DNA of 64,000 bases from CAYOEV01 sp964403075. GTDB taxonomy: Bacteria; Bacteroidota; Bacteroidia; Cytophagales; Cyclobacteriaceae. The stretch covers positions 62,001-126,000 of the forward strand of contig CAYOEV010000001.1 of NCBI GenBank assembly GCA_964403075.1, written 5' to 3'. Below are positions 7,642 to 16,931 of the stretch, piece after piece. Position numbers and translations under genes: made by a program. Under the pieces are notes generated by a model. The model searched no databases and was not told the origin of the DNA. It saw only the letters and a list, made by a program, of their open reading frames with translations. How positions within the stretch are numbered: position 1 is the stretch's first letter; each line of letters starts with the position of its first letter.

Positions 7642-9264
7642 ATGCCAAAAGGAAACTATTTTATTCCAGATCCAGCCAACGAACCTGTTTTGTCATACGC
7701 CCCCGGCTCAGAAGAACGCCAGGAGCTGTTGGAGACCTATAAAAAACTCAAAAATAAAGAAGTCGACATCCCCATGTACATTGGATCTGAAGAAGTAAGG
7801 ACCGGTAAGAAAATACCTATTCATGCTCCTCACGATCACCAGCATGTGCTCGGTCATTTTCATGAGGGAGACCGAAGTCATGTCGAACAGGCCATCCTGG
7901 CCGCACACGAGGCAAAGGCCAGTTGGGCTGCGCTCTCATGGGAACACCGGTCAAGTATTTTTCTGAAAGCTGCAGATCTTTTGGCGGGACCATTCCGGGC
8001 CAAAATGAATGCTGCTACCATGCTAGGCCAGAGCAAAAATGCGTACCAGGCGGAAATTGATGCCGCCTGTGAACTCATCGACTTTCTCAGGTTCAATGCG
8101 GCCTTTATGCAGGAGTTGTACATGCAACAACCTGAGTCAGCTCCTGAAATTTGGAACCGCACTGAATACAGGCCGCTGGAAGGATTTGTTCTGGCCATAA
8201 CCCCATTCAATTTTACTTCCATTGCTGGTAATTTGCCCGGCGCACCTGCCTTGATGGGCAATACAGTCATCTGGAAGCCCGCCTACACTCAAATATTCTC
8301 CGCTCAGGTTGTTATGGAGATATTCAAGGCAGCCGGTCTTCCGGCTGGCGTAATCAATCTGATTTTTGTCGATGGGCCGGAAGTGGGTGAGGTAGTCTTT
8401 AAACACCCGGATTTTGGTGGCCTTCATTTTACGGGAAGTACTGGCGTTTTTCAACACCTGTGGAAAGAGATTGGCTCAAATATCGATCGATACCGCAGCT
8501 ATCCACGAATTGTGGGAGAAACAGGTGGGAAAGACTTTGTCATAGCTCACCCTTCGGCTGACGTAGACGCCCTGTCTACTGCACTTGTCAGAGGCGCATT
8601 TGAATTCCAAGGACAAAAATGTAGCGCAGTGTCCAGAGCTTATATTCCAAATAGTCTCTGGCCTTCTGTGGAACAAAATTTATCGGCAGACCTGGCCGAG
8701 ATGAAAATGGGTGATCCTGAGGATTTCAGTAATTTCATCAACGCCGTGATCGATGAACGTGCTTTTGAAAAGATCACCGGCTACATCGATCAGGCCAAAA
8801 AAGACGGTGTGAAAGTCGTCGCAGGGGGAAAATACGACGGAAGTAAGGGTTATTTCATCTCCCCTACTGTTCTGAGGGTAGACGATCCGCATTACACCAC
8901 GATGGAAGAAGAAATCTTTGGTCCTGTGCTTACCATTTACGTTTTCCCGGACAATGAATTTGAGCAAACACTGGAACTGGTAGACAATACCTCACCTTAT
9001 GCACTCACCGGAGGGGTGTTTGCTCAAGATCGCTATGCAATTGCATTGGCCACCCGTAAACTAGTCAACGCTGCAGGTAATTTTTACATCAACGATAAGC
9101 CCACCGGCGCCGTCGTCGGACAGCAACCTTTCGGTGGTGCAAGAGGGTCGGGAACCAATGATAAAGCCGGAGCCATGATGAACCTGATGCGTTGGGTAAG
9201 CGCGCGATCCATTAAAGAAAATTTCAACCCTCCCAAGGACTACCGATATCCGTTCATGGGCTAA
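7642..9264 (+). CDS. pruA: L-glutamate gamma-semialdehyde (P5C) dehydrogenase
   Basis: Second step of proline breakdown: oxidises glutamate semialdehyde to glutamate with NAD. 540 residues from the ATG at 7642, the length of the eukaryote-like P5CDH class common in Bacteroidota; a TTG ten codons upstream is ignored. Catalytic features are TPFNFTS (188-194), Glu293 in GETGGKDF and Cys327 in GQKCSAVSRAY; the C-terminus has the PFGGARGSGTNDKAG substrate loop. No proline dehydrogenase is visible nearby. The 3' end overlaps the convergent recX by 11 bases. Confidence 0.95.
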   Translation: MPKGNYFIPDPANEPVLSYAPGSEERQELLETYKKLKNKEVDIPMYIGSEEVRTGKKIPIHAPHDHQHVLGHFHEGDRSHVEQAILAAHEAKASWAALSWEHRSSIFLKAADLLAGPFRAKMNAATMLGQSKNAYQAEIDAACELIDFLRFNAAFMQELYMQQPESAPEIWNRTEYRPLEGFVLAITPFNFTSIAGNLPGAPALMGNTVIWKPAYTQIFSAQVVMEIFKAAGLPAGVINLIFVDGPEVGEVVFKHPDFGGLHFTGSTGVFQHLWKEIGSNIDRYRSYPRIVGETGGKDFVIAHPSADVDALSTALVRGAFEFQGQKCSAVSRAYIPNSLWPSVEQNLSADLAEMKMGDPEDFSNFINAVIDERAFEKITGYIDQAKKDGVKVVAGGKYDGSKGYFISPTVLRVDDPHYTTMEEEIFGPVLTIYVFPDNEFEQTLELVDNTSPYALTGGVFAQDRYAIALATRKLVNAAGNFYINDKPTGAVVGQQPFGGARGSGTNDKAGAMMNLMRWVSARSIKENFNPPKDYRYPFMG

Positions 9265-9727
9265 TAGTGCGAATGACTGTCCAAATCCTTTCAGGTTCAA
9301 ACCCTTTTTGCAAAAGGTACTGGGCAGTTTTTTGTTTTTTATTCAGTAAATTATTTTCAGTGGCCAGCCGATCCCATTTCTGCTTGGCCAAATCAGTGAC
9401 CAGCCGATGGTATGCCTCCTCTTCAATGGCAGATAGACCATATTCGATAACGCCTACGTCAAGGTCGTAAGTCTGTAAATATCTCCGGATTTTTCTCCTA
9501 CCCCATTTATTAAGTCTGAACTTATCCAGGCAAAAAGCACGAGAAAAGCGCTTGGAATCTATGAATGATTCATTGGCCAGCGCCTGCAGAATGGTCTCAA
9601 CCTCCTCCGGGACTGCCCCCCATTCGACCAGCTTATCCCGAACTTCTTTGGGCGCCCGCTCCCGGTAAGCTGTATACCTCGCGGCGGATGCCATTAATTT
9701 TTTAAATCTATCGTCCTTTGGTATCAA
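9254..9727 (-). CDS. recX: RecX-type regulatory protein
   Basis: 157-residue helical-repeat protein that modulates RecA filaments. Typical features are RYTAYRERAPKEVRDKL near residues 17-33, then FIDSKRFSRAFCLDKFR and NKWGRRKIRRYL, matching RecX three-helix repeats, with a C-terminal repeat ending LLQKGFEPERIW. The start used is a TTG that overlaps the stop of the upstream gene (TTGA); an ATG eleven codons in (9694) is an alternative. It is convergent with pruA, overlapping it by 11 bases. Confidence 0.88.
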   Translation of the reverse strand: MIPKDDRFKKLMASAARYTAYRERAPKEVRDKLVEWGAVPEEVETILQALANESFIDSKRFSRAFCLDKFRLNKWGRRKIRRYLQTYDLDVGVIEYGLSAIEEEAYHRLVTDLAKQKWDRLATENNLLNKKQKTAQYLLQKGFEPERIWTVIRTISP

Positions 9728-10191
9728 TAGCCTTTACGCTTAAGAACGGTCTCAAAAAACCGGATTTCGTTTTCATTATTGAAAATTTTCTTCGGTAGAA
9801 AAATCAACTGTGCTTTGCTCAGGAACAGAACAAAACCATCTTTCATTTTTCGGATTCTTTTTATCTGTTCCCACTTGACAGGCATTCCCTGCTTGGCATT
9901 GATCTTAATAAGAATTTGCTGTGAAGAAATTTCATACTGAAGCCGTTGGAACATGAATTTTCCTTGCTCCAACTGCGTGACGCCTGCAAACTGAATCAGC
10001 CAGAATAAAAAATACAAACCTAGGGCAATGGTGGCGCTGATGACCCACCACCAACTAGGCATCAATAAATAGCCAGCACAGATCACCAGATAAATGGGAG
10101 CTACCCACCATTGCTGCTTAATAACGCCGTTAAAGGCCAGTGCAATAAATTTCTTGGTGGACAACTGGTATTTTTTTGTTTTTACGATCAT
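9724..10191 (-). CDS. YcxB-like membrane protein
   Basis: 155 residues with two adjacent transmembrane segments (about residues 29-70: WWVAPIYLVICAGYLL and WVISATIALGLYFLFWLI), followed by a cytoplasmic domain of about 80 residues (MPVKWEQIKRIRKMKDGFVLFLSK) that resembles the YcxB-like C-terminal fold. Function unknown. It begins one base after the nadC stop and overlaps recX by four, so it belongs to the DUF4783 - unknown - nadC - YcxB-like - recX transcript. Confidence 0.75.
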   Translation of the reverse strand: MIVKTKKYQLSTKKFIALAFNGVIKQQWWVAPIYLVICAGYLLMPSWWWVISATIALGLYFLFWLIQFAGVTQLEQGKFMFQRLQYEISSQQILIKINAKQGMPVKWEQIKRIRKMKDGFVLFLSKAQLIFLPKKIFNNENEIRFFETVLKRKGY

Positions 10192-10192
10192 A

Positions 10193-11050
10193 CTAAAATG
10201 CTTTCAAACTCATGTCTAAACTCTTGTAGGAATGGGTGAGTGCGCCCACAGACAAATAGTCTACCCCAGTTTCGGATATTTCCTCGATGTTCGATTCGTT
10301 GATGCCTCCAGAAGCTTCCGTTTCGTATCGACCCTCGATCAAATCAACGGCTTGCTTCAATGTAGACGGCAACATATTATCCAACAGAATCCGGGAAACT
10401 TTTCCCACGGCCAGCACTTCCTTTAACTCATCAATGGAACGCACCTCCACTTCAATCAGCAATGCTAGTCCACGATCATCAAGATAAGCCCGTGTCTTTT
10501 CAATGGCCGCACGCACACCTCCGGCAAAATCAATATGGTTATCCTTGAGCATGACCATATCGTACAAACCAAATCGATGGTTGACACCCCCACCAATTTT
10601 AACAGCCCATTTTTCAGGCAATCGGAAGTTGGGCGTCGTTTTTCGCGTGTCCAGTAATCTGGCTCCCGATCCCCTGACCCTGTCAACAAGTGCGCGGGTG
10701 TATGTGGCAATGCCACTCATTCGTTGCATACAATTCAAAACCAGACGTTCCGCCGCCAAAATAGATCGAGCTGAACCGTGAACCCTAAAGGCAATATCTC
10801 CTGATTTTACCAAAGTGCCATCGGTCATTGCTAATTCCAATTTCAATTCTGAATCAACGACGCTAAAAATATGCTGTGCCAATTCTACTCCTGCCAAAAG
10901 TCCATCGTCTTTGACCAATAAATGTGCACGGCTCTCCGCTGTGGGCGATATGGCGCCCAGTGATGAATGATCACCTGAACCTATGTCTTCGGCCAGGGCC
11001 GCCTGAATGAATAATTGAATCTGCTTCGGATCTTGATAAGGAGCTAACAT
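10193..11050 (-). CDS. nadC: Nicotinate-nucleotide diphosphorylase (carboxylating)
   Basis: Converts quinolinate and PRPP to nicotinate mononucleotide in de novo NAD synthesis. 285 residues from the ATG at 11050; a longer frame to 11083 is less likely. Family signatures are AERLVLNCMQRMSGIAT, LLDTRKTTPNFR (residues about 132-143), KIGGGVNHRFGL and LKDNHI, and the C-terminal ASGGIN and DYLSVGALTHS phosphate sites. It is next to the DUF4783 gene, a common Bacteroidota arrangement. With HAAO 9 kb away, quinolinate may come from tryptophan rather than, or as well as, from aspartate (no nadA/nadB here). Confidence 0.95.
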   Translation of the reverse strand: MLAPYQDPKQIQLFIQAALAEDIGSGDHSSLGAISPTAESRAHLLVKDDGLLAGVELAQHIFSVVDSELKLELAMTDGTLVKSGDIAFRVHGSARSILAAERLVLNCMQRMSGIATYTRALVDRVRGSGARLLDTRKTTPNFRLPEKWAVKIGGGVNHRFGLYDMVMLKDNHIDFAGGVRAAIEKTRAYLDDRGLALLIEVEVRSIDELKEVLAVGKVSRILLDNMLPSTLKQAVDLIEGRYETEASGGINESNIEEISETGVDYLSVGALTHSYKSLDMSLKAF

Positions 11051-11100
11051 CTTTTGACAAAAATAGAGCGTTGTGGCAGACAATAGTCACACCTGCAAAA

Positions 11101-11457
11101 TCAACCTTCAAATTTGCGTGTCAATTTGCGCGCGACAGGCAGAAATACCACCGATACGGCCATACAAATAACAAACATAAATAGGGTCATTTCTATCCAA
11201 AACGCATAGTGGGGAAGAATCATGCTCCAAAAAGACACCAGAATCAGCCACAACCCAACCTTAATTTGTACCTGTGCCCTATTTTTCCGGCCGATAATCA
11301 CCGGTCCATTAATTTGAGATGTGCTGTGGGACCGACGACCTAAAGAAGTGCGTAGTCGATATTGCGGATTACAGAGTGACCACCATCCCATTAGTGCAGC
11401 TACCCCGCCGCAAATCCCCCAGGCGATGAATAACCAACTCGGATCAAACACGATCAC
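11101..11457 (-). CDS. Small unknown membrane protein
   Basis: 118 residues, no family recognised. About three transmembrane helices are visible: near the N-terminus (WLFIAWGICGGVAALMGWW), at about 66-84 (VGLWLILVSFWSMILPHY) and at about 88-108 (TLFMFVICMAVSVVFLPV), with a basic loop between the first two. The start is GTG overlapping the TGA of the upstream DUF4783 gene (GTGA), so it is translationally coupled. It lies between DUF4783 and nadC in the same transcript. Confidence 0.7.
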   Translation of the reverse strand: MIVFDPSWLFIAWGICGGVAALMGWWSLCNPQYRLRTSLGRRSHSTSQINGPVIIGRKNRAQVQIKVGLWLILVSFWSMILPHYAFWIEMTLFMFVICMAVSVVFLPVARKLTRKFEG

Positions 11458-11825
11458 TCTTTACTAAAATTCAGCGTATCTACCGCGTACCTACCATTCA
11501 TCTTTTTGAAGAACAAGACCACTCGATAACTGCCTTCCTCCATGGAATATTTTCCGATAGAATATTTCAAACCCTGATCTGACCCCTGATGGATATAGCT
11601 AAATCCAACCACCGGATTTTGCTGAAAAAAGCTACGCAATACTACTTCCGCCTGATTGCTGCTATAATTTGAGCTCTTACCGTCAATTTTTAACTCAACG
11701 GTTTCATTGCAATATTTAATAAGCTCCTTGGCACTACCGGCCCGGAGTGCGTTTTCCACGTTCTTAATATTATCTGTTCCCTGAATAATTAACAGGGTAT
11801 AGATAGCTATCCACAATAATTTCAT
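11454..11825 (-). CDS. DUF4783 family exported protein
   Basis: 123 residues with a short signal sequence (MKLLWIAIYTLLIIQG) and one small alpha+beta domain with a cone-shaped NTF2-like appearance (NVENALRAGSAKELIKYC, then LKYSIGKYSMEEGSYRVVLFF). DUF4783 proteins recur directly upstream of nadC in Bacteroidota; function unknown. First gene of the nadC transcript, divergent from gpmI with 105 bases between them. Confidence 0.78.
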   Translation of the reverse strand: MKLLWIAIYTLLIIQGTDNIKNVENALRAGSAKELIKYCNETVELKIDGKSSNYSSNQAEVVLRSFFQQNPVVGFSYIHQGSDQGLKYSIGKYSMEEGSYRVVLFFKKMNGRYAVDTLNFSKE

Positions 11826-11918
11826 CTTATCCCGATGGTTCTATTTTAAAGCGCTAAAACCGTGCCACTCAATAACTAAAATAAGTTTAATTGTAAATCA
11901 ATCGCCGTTTAACGATTC

Positions 11919-11926
11919 TATATTTG
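11919..11926 (+). promoter_or_regulatory. -7 promoter element immediately before gpmI
   Basis: TATATTTG is a perfect match to the Bacteroidota -7 consensus TAnnTTTG. It ends only four bases before the gpmI ATG at 11931, so transcription would begin at or very near the start codon. A TTG at 11891-11893 lies 25 bases upstream, longer than the usual spacing of about 20. Confidence 0.55.
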
Positions 11927-11930
11927 TTGT

Positions 11931-13451
11931 ATGAATAAAAAAGTGATGCTGATTATTCTGGATGGATGGGGAATTGCCACCAATCCAGACGTTTCGGCAA
12001 TAGATAAAGCCCAAACGCCTTTTGTTGACAGCCTCTACAACAAATACCCGCATAGCAAACTGAATGCCTCCGGGAGGGCGGTAGGACTTCCTGAAGGTCA
12101 AATGGGTAATTCAGAAGTAGGCCACATGAACATCGGCGCTGGCCGTATTGTCAATCAAGACCTGGTCAGAATCAGCGACGCAGTAAGAAATGGAATGCTG
12201 GGCACCAACACAGCCATTCTCGATAGCATTGCCTACGCACAAAAAAATAATCGGGCCATTCACCTGATAGGTTTGGTATCGGACGGTGGTATTCATTCGC
12301 ATGTCCAACACCTCAAAGGATTAATTGATGTAATGGCAAGCAAACATGTAGAAAAAGTGTTTTTGCACGCCTTTACCGATGGCCGCGATACTGACCCGAA
12401 AAGTGGAAAAGATTTCATTCAGGATTTGGAGACATACCTTGCAGCCAACACAGGTAAGCTTGCCAGCGTTTGTGGTCGCTACTATGCCATGGACCGTGAT
12501 AAACGTTGGGAACGGATAAAACTGGCCTATGATTTACTCGTAAAGGGAAAGGGCCATCCTGCACAAAAGGCCACTGATGCCATCCAATCGTCCTACGACG
12601 AAGGTATTACGGATGAATTCATTAAACCCATCGTTATGACCTCTGCCAATGGGCAGCCTGTCGCCATCATTGAGCCGGACGACGTAGTCATTTCATTCAA
12701 CTTTCGCACGGACCGTGGTCGACAAATCGCACAGGTGCTGACACAAGAAAATTTACCTGCTCAGGGCATGACCACCATTCCTTTGTACTATGTAACGATG
12801 ACCCGATATGACGAGGCCTTCAAAAATATACGCGTGCTTTTTGAAAAAGATAACCTAAACAATACGTTGGGCGCTACGCTGGAAAAGGCAGGTAAAAAAC
12901 AGGTACGGATCGCTGAGACCGAAAAATATCCCCATGTAACATTCTTTTTCTCAGGGGGCCGGGAGGCACCTTTTGAAGGTGAAACACGGATTATGTGTCC
13001 TTCTCCAAAGGTAGCCACTTACGACTTGCAGCCTGAAATGAGTGCCCAAAACATCCGCGATAGAATAATACCCGAACTCAAAAATCAGTCTGCGGACTTC
13101 ATTTGCCTAAACTTTGCTAACCCAGATATGGTTGGTCATACAGGCATATTTGAAGCCGCTGTGAGGGCCTGTGAGACTGTCGATAGTTGTGCCAAAGACG
13201 TGGTAGAAGCCGGATTAGAAAATGGATACACATCCATCATTGTAGCGGATCATGGTAATTCGGACATGATGATCAATCCGGACGGTACCCCAAATACCGC
13301 GCATACAACGAATTTAGTCCCTTGCATTCTCGTAGACAGTACCATTTCAGGCTCAATAGAAGATGGCAAACTTGGTGATCTTGCGCCAACTATTTTAAAG
13401 TTGATGGGTATTGAAAAACCTGAGGAAATGACAGGTAATGTACTGATATGA
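11931..13451 (+). CDS. gpmI: 2,3-bisphosphoglycerate-independent phosphoglycerate mutase
   Basis: Interconverts 3- and 2-phosphoglycerate in glycolysis using two Mn ions. 506 residues, the normal size. N-terminal LIILDGWGI has the first metal Asp11, and MGNSEVGHMNIGAG holds the phosphorylated Ser61; later motifs are FTDGRDTDP, FNFRTDRGRQI, NFANPDMVGHTG and VADHGNSDMM. It ends in ATGA, overlapping the start of a lipoprotein gene, and heads a three-gene unit with that lipoprotein and an ABC exporter. The promoter-like TATATTTG directly before the ATG suggests a leaderless message. Confidence 0.96.
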   Translation: MNKKVMLIILDGWGIATNPDVSAIDKAQTPFVDSLYNKYPHSKLNASGRAVGLPEGQMGNSEVGHMNIGAGRIVNQDLVRISDAVRNGMLGTNTAILDSIAYAQKNNRAIHLIGLVSDGGIHSHVQHLKGLIDVMASKHVEKVFLHAFTDGRDTDPKSGKDFIQDLETYLAANTGKLASVCGRYYAMDRDKRWERIKLAYDLLVKGKGHPAQKATDAIQSSYDEGITDEFIKPIVMTSANGQPVAIIEPDDVVISFNFRTDRGRQIAQVLTQENLPAQGMTTIPLYYVTMTRYDEAFKNIRVLFEKDNLNNTLGATLEKAGKKQVRIAETEKYPHVTFFFSGGREAPFEGETRIMCPSPKVATYDLQPEMSAQNIRDRIIPELKNQSADFICLNFANPDMVGHTGIFEAAVRACETVDSCAKDVVEAGLENGYTSIIVADHGNSDMMINPDGTPNTAHTTNLVPCILVDSTISGSIEDGKLGDLAPTILKLMGIEKPEEMTGNVLI

Positions 13452-13993
13452 AAAAACTGCTCCCGGTCCTTTTTGGAATTGTTTTCCAGAGCTGCAATCT
13501 GGAACCTGAAAACCAAATAGAAAGCTATTTCGACCTTGATAGTTTGCTTGCAAATGAAATTGTGGAGTTGAAAGAGTCGAACGCAACACTGATCAAATAC
13601 TTGAATTTAGGCACGGAATCTGCCGACACGCTCCACATGGATTCAGTGTCCTGGACGTCTGAGCTACTCATTCTCGGGGATTTTAACCCCAATCAAGCAG
13701 CCTACATAAACACTTTTGAAACAGAAAGCACCAATAATGGTCAAATCATCCTTTCGCCCAAAGTTGGCGAAGCTCCGGATTTAACCACCTTCGCCTACTC
13801 AATAACCGGCACGCAGCCTACACAAGTGTCTGGAGAAATAAAAAAAGCATCACAGCTCTATCAGATGATTCAACGGATGAATATGCGCTGGGAAGACGGA
13901 AGATTGATAAATTATGAAATTCGCGGCGGACAGAAACTGTTGTCACAAGACAGCACGCATTATAGCATTAGAGGTGAAATCTACTACCCATGA
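13448..13993 (+). CDS. Unknown lipoprotein
   Basis: 181 residues; not recognised. The N-terminus MKKLLPVLFGIVFQSC has a good lipobox with Cys at 16, so it should be lipid-anchored. The rest is soluble and acidic, with beta-strand-like stretches and a C-terminal segment (LINYEIRGGQKLLS, then HYSIRGEIYYP) that looks like an edge of a beta fold. It overlaps gpmI at the front and the ABC exporter at the back, four bases each (ATGA), so it may assist or be moved by the exporter; this is inference only. Confidence 0.75.
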   Translation: MKKLLPVLFGIVFQSCNLEPENQIESYFDLDSLLANEIVELKESNATLIKYLNLGTESADTLHMDSVSWTSELLILGDFNPNQAAYINTFETESTNNGQIILSPKVGEAPDLTTFAYSITGTQPTQVSGEIKKASQLYQMIQRMNMRWEDGRLINYEIRGGQKLLSQDSTHYSIRGEIYYP

Positions 13994-15807
13994 AAGAAAC
14001 GAAAAAAAGAAAATTCACTAAAGAGGGTTTAAAAAAACTCATGGGAATATTTCACTACGTCCTGCCTTATCGGGCCTCCTTTTTTACAGGTTTAATTTTA
14101 TTAGTGCTCGTGAGTGGCACAGTGATGTTTTTTCCTTACGCCACAGGTAAGTTAATCGACCTGGCCACAGGGACTGATACCTGGATAGTATTCGAATCAT
14201 CCCCTTATGCACTGACCATTGACACAATTGATGAAGCCGCCCTTTTTCTAGGTGCGATTTTTCTGTTACAGGCCGTGCTTTCTTTTTTCCGGGTATTATT
14301 ATTTGCAAGAGTATCCGAAAATGTTCTGGCCGATATACGAACACAGCTTTACCAACAGTTGATGAGCTTGCCAATGTTTTTTTACGATAAAAACAGGGCA
14401 GGTGACATCATTAGCAGGAGCAACAATGATGTCACTACGTTGCACACCACCGTGTCCATTACACTGGCTGAACTATTACGTCAAATCGTGGTACTTGTGA
14501 TTGGCATTACCATGATATTCATTTTAACACCTTCCCTTAGCATTTTCATGCTGGCCATTTTTCCAGTGGTCATCATTGCCACAATGATTTTCGGGCGCTT
14601 CATCCGCCGACTATCCAAAAAAACACAGGATGAATTGGCCATGGCCAATGTGATTGTAGAAGAAACCATACAGGCCATTGCCTCAGTAAAAGCGTTCACG
14701 TCTGAACTATGGGAAACGCGACGCTACCGGGGCTCAATGCAGAATGTGGTGAGGGTGGCCATGCGCACCGCCACTTTCCGGGCAGGCTTCATCGCCTTCT
14801 TAACATTGGCCCTGTTTGGTACCATAGTGGCTATTATGTGGTATGGAGCCAAACTGGTAGCCGAGGGTAACATGTCAGTAGGTGATCTCATTACGTTTCT
14901 GTTTTACACTGCTTTTATAGGTGGGTCCATAGGTGGCTTGGGCAATATTTTCGGACAAGTGCAGCAAGCCATTGGTGCCTCCGAGCGGGTATTGGAAATC
15001 CTTAAAGAGCCTATTGAGCAGGACCTTAATGAAGACGAGCAAACAGTTCCTCTTACAGGCGCCATTCAGTACGACAAAGTCAGGTTCAATTATCCGACAC
15101 GTAAAGAAATTGAAGTGCTCAAAGACCTCTCTCTTGATATCCCAGCGGGCAGTAAAACGGCCCTCGTTGGGCATAGTGGTGCGGGGAAATCTACCATCGC
15201 GCAATTACTCATGCGTTTTTATGAACCCACGAACGGTCAAATCAGTATAGGTGGAAAGCCTATTCAATCCCTACCTATTCGGGCGTTAAGAAAACAAATG
15301 GCCATTGTACCACAGGAAGTCATCCTGTTCGGTGGCACGCTCGAGGAAAACATAAGGTATGGTAAACCGAATGCCTCCCGGGAAGAAATAATTGCCGCTG
15401 CCAAGGAAGCAAACGCTTGGCAATTCATTGAAGGTTTCCCAGAACAACTGGAGACGCTTGTGGGTGAACGAGGTGTCAAATTATCTGGCGGTCAGCGTCA
15501 GCGCATCGCCATCGCGCGGGCCATTCTCAAAAATCCCTCCATCTTGATACTAGATGAGGCAACCAGCTCATTAGACGCAGAATCCGAATACCTGGTACAG
15601 CAGGCCCTCAATGAGCTCATGAAAAATCGTACCACCATCATCATTGCCCATCGATTGGCTACCATTCGTTCGGTAGACCAAATTTATGTGCTCCGCGATG
15701 GATGTGTAATAGAATCTGGTACGCACAATACTTTAATAAACCGAGAGGGAGAGTATAAAAAGCTGGTGGAATTGCAATTTCTGGATGCTGAGCCCGTTAT
15801 CACGTGA
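13990..15807 (+). CDS. ABC exporter, MsbA-like half transporter
   Basis: 605 residues with six transmembrane helices in the first about 320 residues fused to an ATP-binding domain. Nucleotide-binding motifs are Walker A GHSGAGKST, Q-loop MAIVPQEVILFGG, signature LSGGQRQR, Walker B ILILDEATSSLD and H-loop IIIAHRL. It works as a homodimer or with a partner in the inner membrane. The fold fits lipid flippases or drug exporters; the substrate cannot be told from sequence. The coupled lipoprotein gene upstream hints at an envelope substrate. Confidence 0.9.
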   Translation: MKETKKRKFTKEGLKKLMGIFHYVLPYRASFFTGLILLVLVSGTVMFFPYATGKLIDLATGTDTWIVFESSPYALTIDTIDEAALFLGAIFLLQAVLSFFRVLLFARVSENVLADIRTQLYQQLMSLPMFFYDKNRAGDIISRSNNDVTTLHTTVSITLAELLRQIVVLVIGITMIFILTPSLSIFMLAIFPVVIIATMIFGRFIRRLSKKTQDELAMANVIVEETIQAIASVKAFTSELWETRRYRGSMQNVVRVAMRTATFRAGFIAFLTLALFGTIVAIMWYGAKLVAEGNMSVGDLITFLFYTAFIGGSIGGLGNIFGQVQQAIGASERVLEILKEPIEQDLNEDEQTVPLTGAIQYDKVRFNYPTRKEIEVLKDLSLDIPAGSKTALVGHSGAGKSTIAQLLMRFYEPTNGQISIGGKPIQSLPIRALRKQMAIVPQEVILFGGTLEENIRYGKPNASREEIIAAAKEANAWQFIEGFPEQLETLVGERGVKLSGGQRQRIAIARAILKNPSILILDEATSSLDAESEYLVQQALNELMKNRTTIIIAHRLATIRSVDQIYVLRDGCVIESGTHNTLINREGEYKKLVELQFLDAEPVIT

Positions 15808-15965
15808 AGCGAGCAGGGGTTACCTTCAAAACGCTGATTGTATTCATGCTTAAAACCAACATATCTACCTCTCCGCATGTAGGAATCGAAACATTCTGTT
15901 CTTTTCTTTGCATCCGTACTGCGTATCTTTATGTCTTGTATTACTGAAATTTTGTTTGACTTTAT

Positions 15966-16931
15966 ATGTTGTTAGCGCTGTTTTCTGGTAGAAATGAGGG
16001 ATTGCTGTTTGGTATTTTTGGAGCGGTAATCATTCTTTTTCTGATTGTCGATTTAGGAGTATTCAATAAAAAACACCATAAAATCTCCCAAAAGGAGGCA
16101 CTCCTTCAATCATTGTTCTGGGTAGCTATCTCAGTGATCTATGGCGGACTCATTTCTTTTTATGGCGAAGGATCTGCAGCCATGTTGGAATTTTATTCCG
16201 CCTATGTCACCGAAAAAGCACTTTCTGTAGACAACATATTCGTAATACTTTTAATCCTTCGCTATTTCAAAGTGAAGGAGGAATACTATCACAGCATTTT
16301 GTTTTGGGGCATTCTGGGTGCCATTGTTTTTAGGGCAGTCTTCATTTTTGTGGGTGCACTGCTTATCGCGCAATTCCATTGGATTCTATGGATTTTTGGC
16401 GCATTTCTGGTGTACTCAGGAATCAAGCTCTTCAATGGGGATGAAGATGTGGACATAGAACCGGAAAAAAACCCCCTCGTTAAGCAGGCCAAAAAATTAC
16501 TTCCTGTCACTCACATCAACTACCATGGCAAGTTCTGGTTTCGAAAAATGGGTAAACTGTGGTTTACTCCGCTATTCCTGGTGATACTACTCATCGAATC
16601 TACTGACCTAATTTTCGCAGTAGACTCTATCCCAGCGGCTTTTGCCATTACTCAGAATGAATTTATCATTTATACCTCTAACATCTTTGCCGTCATGGGG
16701 CTTCGGGCCATGTTCTTCCTTCTGGCAAACGTGCTAGACAAATTTTACCTACTCCAGAAGGGCTTGTCCATTGTGCTCATCTTTATCGGAGGTAAAATGC
16801 TGGCGGAAATTTTCCATTTCGAAATACCTATTTTCGTTTCTTTCGGCATCATTATAGGTGCTCTGGTTATGGCCATTGTCTTGTCTTTGATGTTCCCAAA
16901 GAAACCCGAAGTAGCCAAAGTCGAAGTCTAA
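15966..16931 (+). CDS. TerC/Alx family membrane protein
   Basis: 321 residues with about nine transmembrane helices. Conserved acidic membrane motifs are seen: LIVDLGVF near residue 27, EKALSVDNIFV near 79 and ESTDLIFAVDSIPAAFA near 215. TerC/Alx proteins are linked to manganese or calcium export and, in some bacteria, to metal loading of secreted enzymes. The 158 bases upstream carry no clear yybP-ykoY manganese riboswitch that I can fold by eye. Its TAA overlaps the purE TAG in the bases CTAA. Confidence 0.92.
   Translation: MLLALFSGRNEGLLFGIFGAVIILFLIVDLGVFNKKHHKISQKEALLQSLFWVAISVIYGGLISFYGEGSAAMLEFYSAYVTEKALSVDNIFVILLILRYFKVKEEYYHSILFWGILGAIVFRAVFIFVGALLIAQFHWILWIFGAFLVYSGIKLFNGDEDVDIEPEKNPLVKQAKKLLPVTHINYHGKFWFRKMGKLWFTPLFLVILLIESTDLIFAVDSIPAAFAITQNEFIIYTSNIFAVMGLRAMFFLLANVLDKFYLLQKGLSIVLIFIGGKMLAEIFHFEIPIFVSFGIIIGALVMAIVLSLMFPKKPEVAKVEV

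Noticed and set aside
9302..9317. CCTTTT-TGC-AAAAGG hairpin after pruA as terminator
   Set aside because: Six weak pairs and a three-base loop, the T run is ten bases away, and it lies inside recX coding sequence.
15808..15965. Possible manganese riboswitch upstream of terC
   Set aside because: I could not find the conserved loops or a convincing paired stem; only a general expectation for the family.
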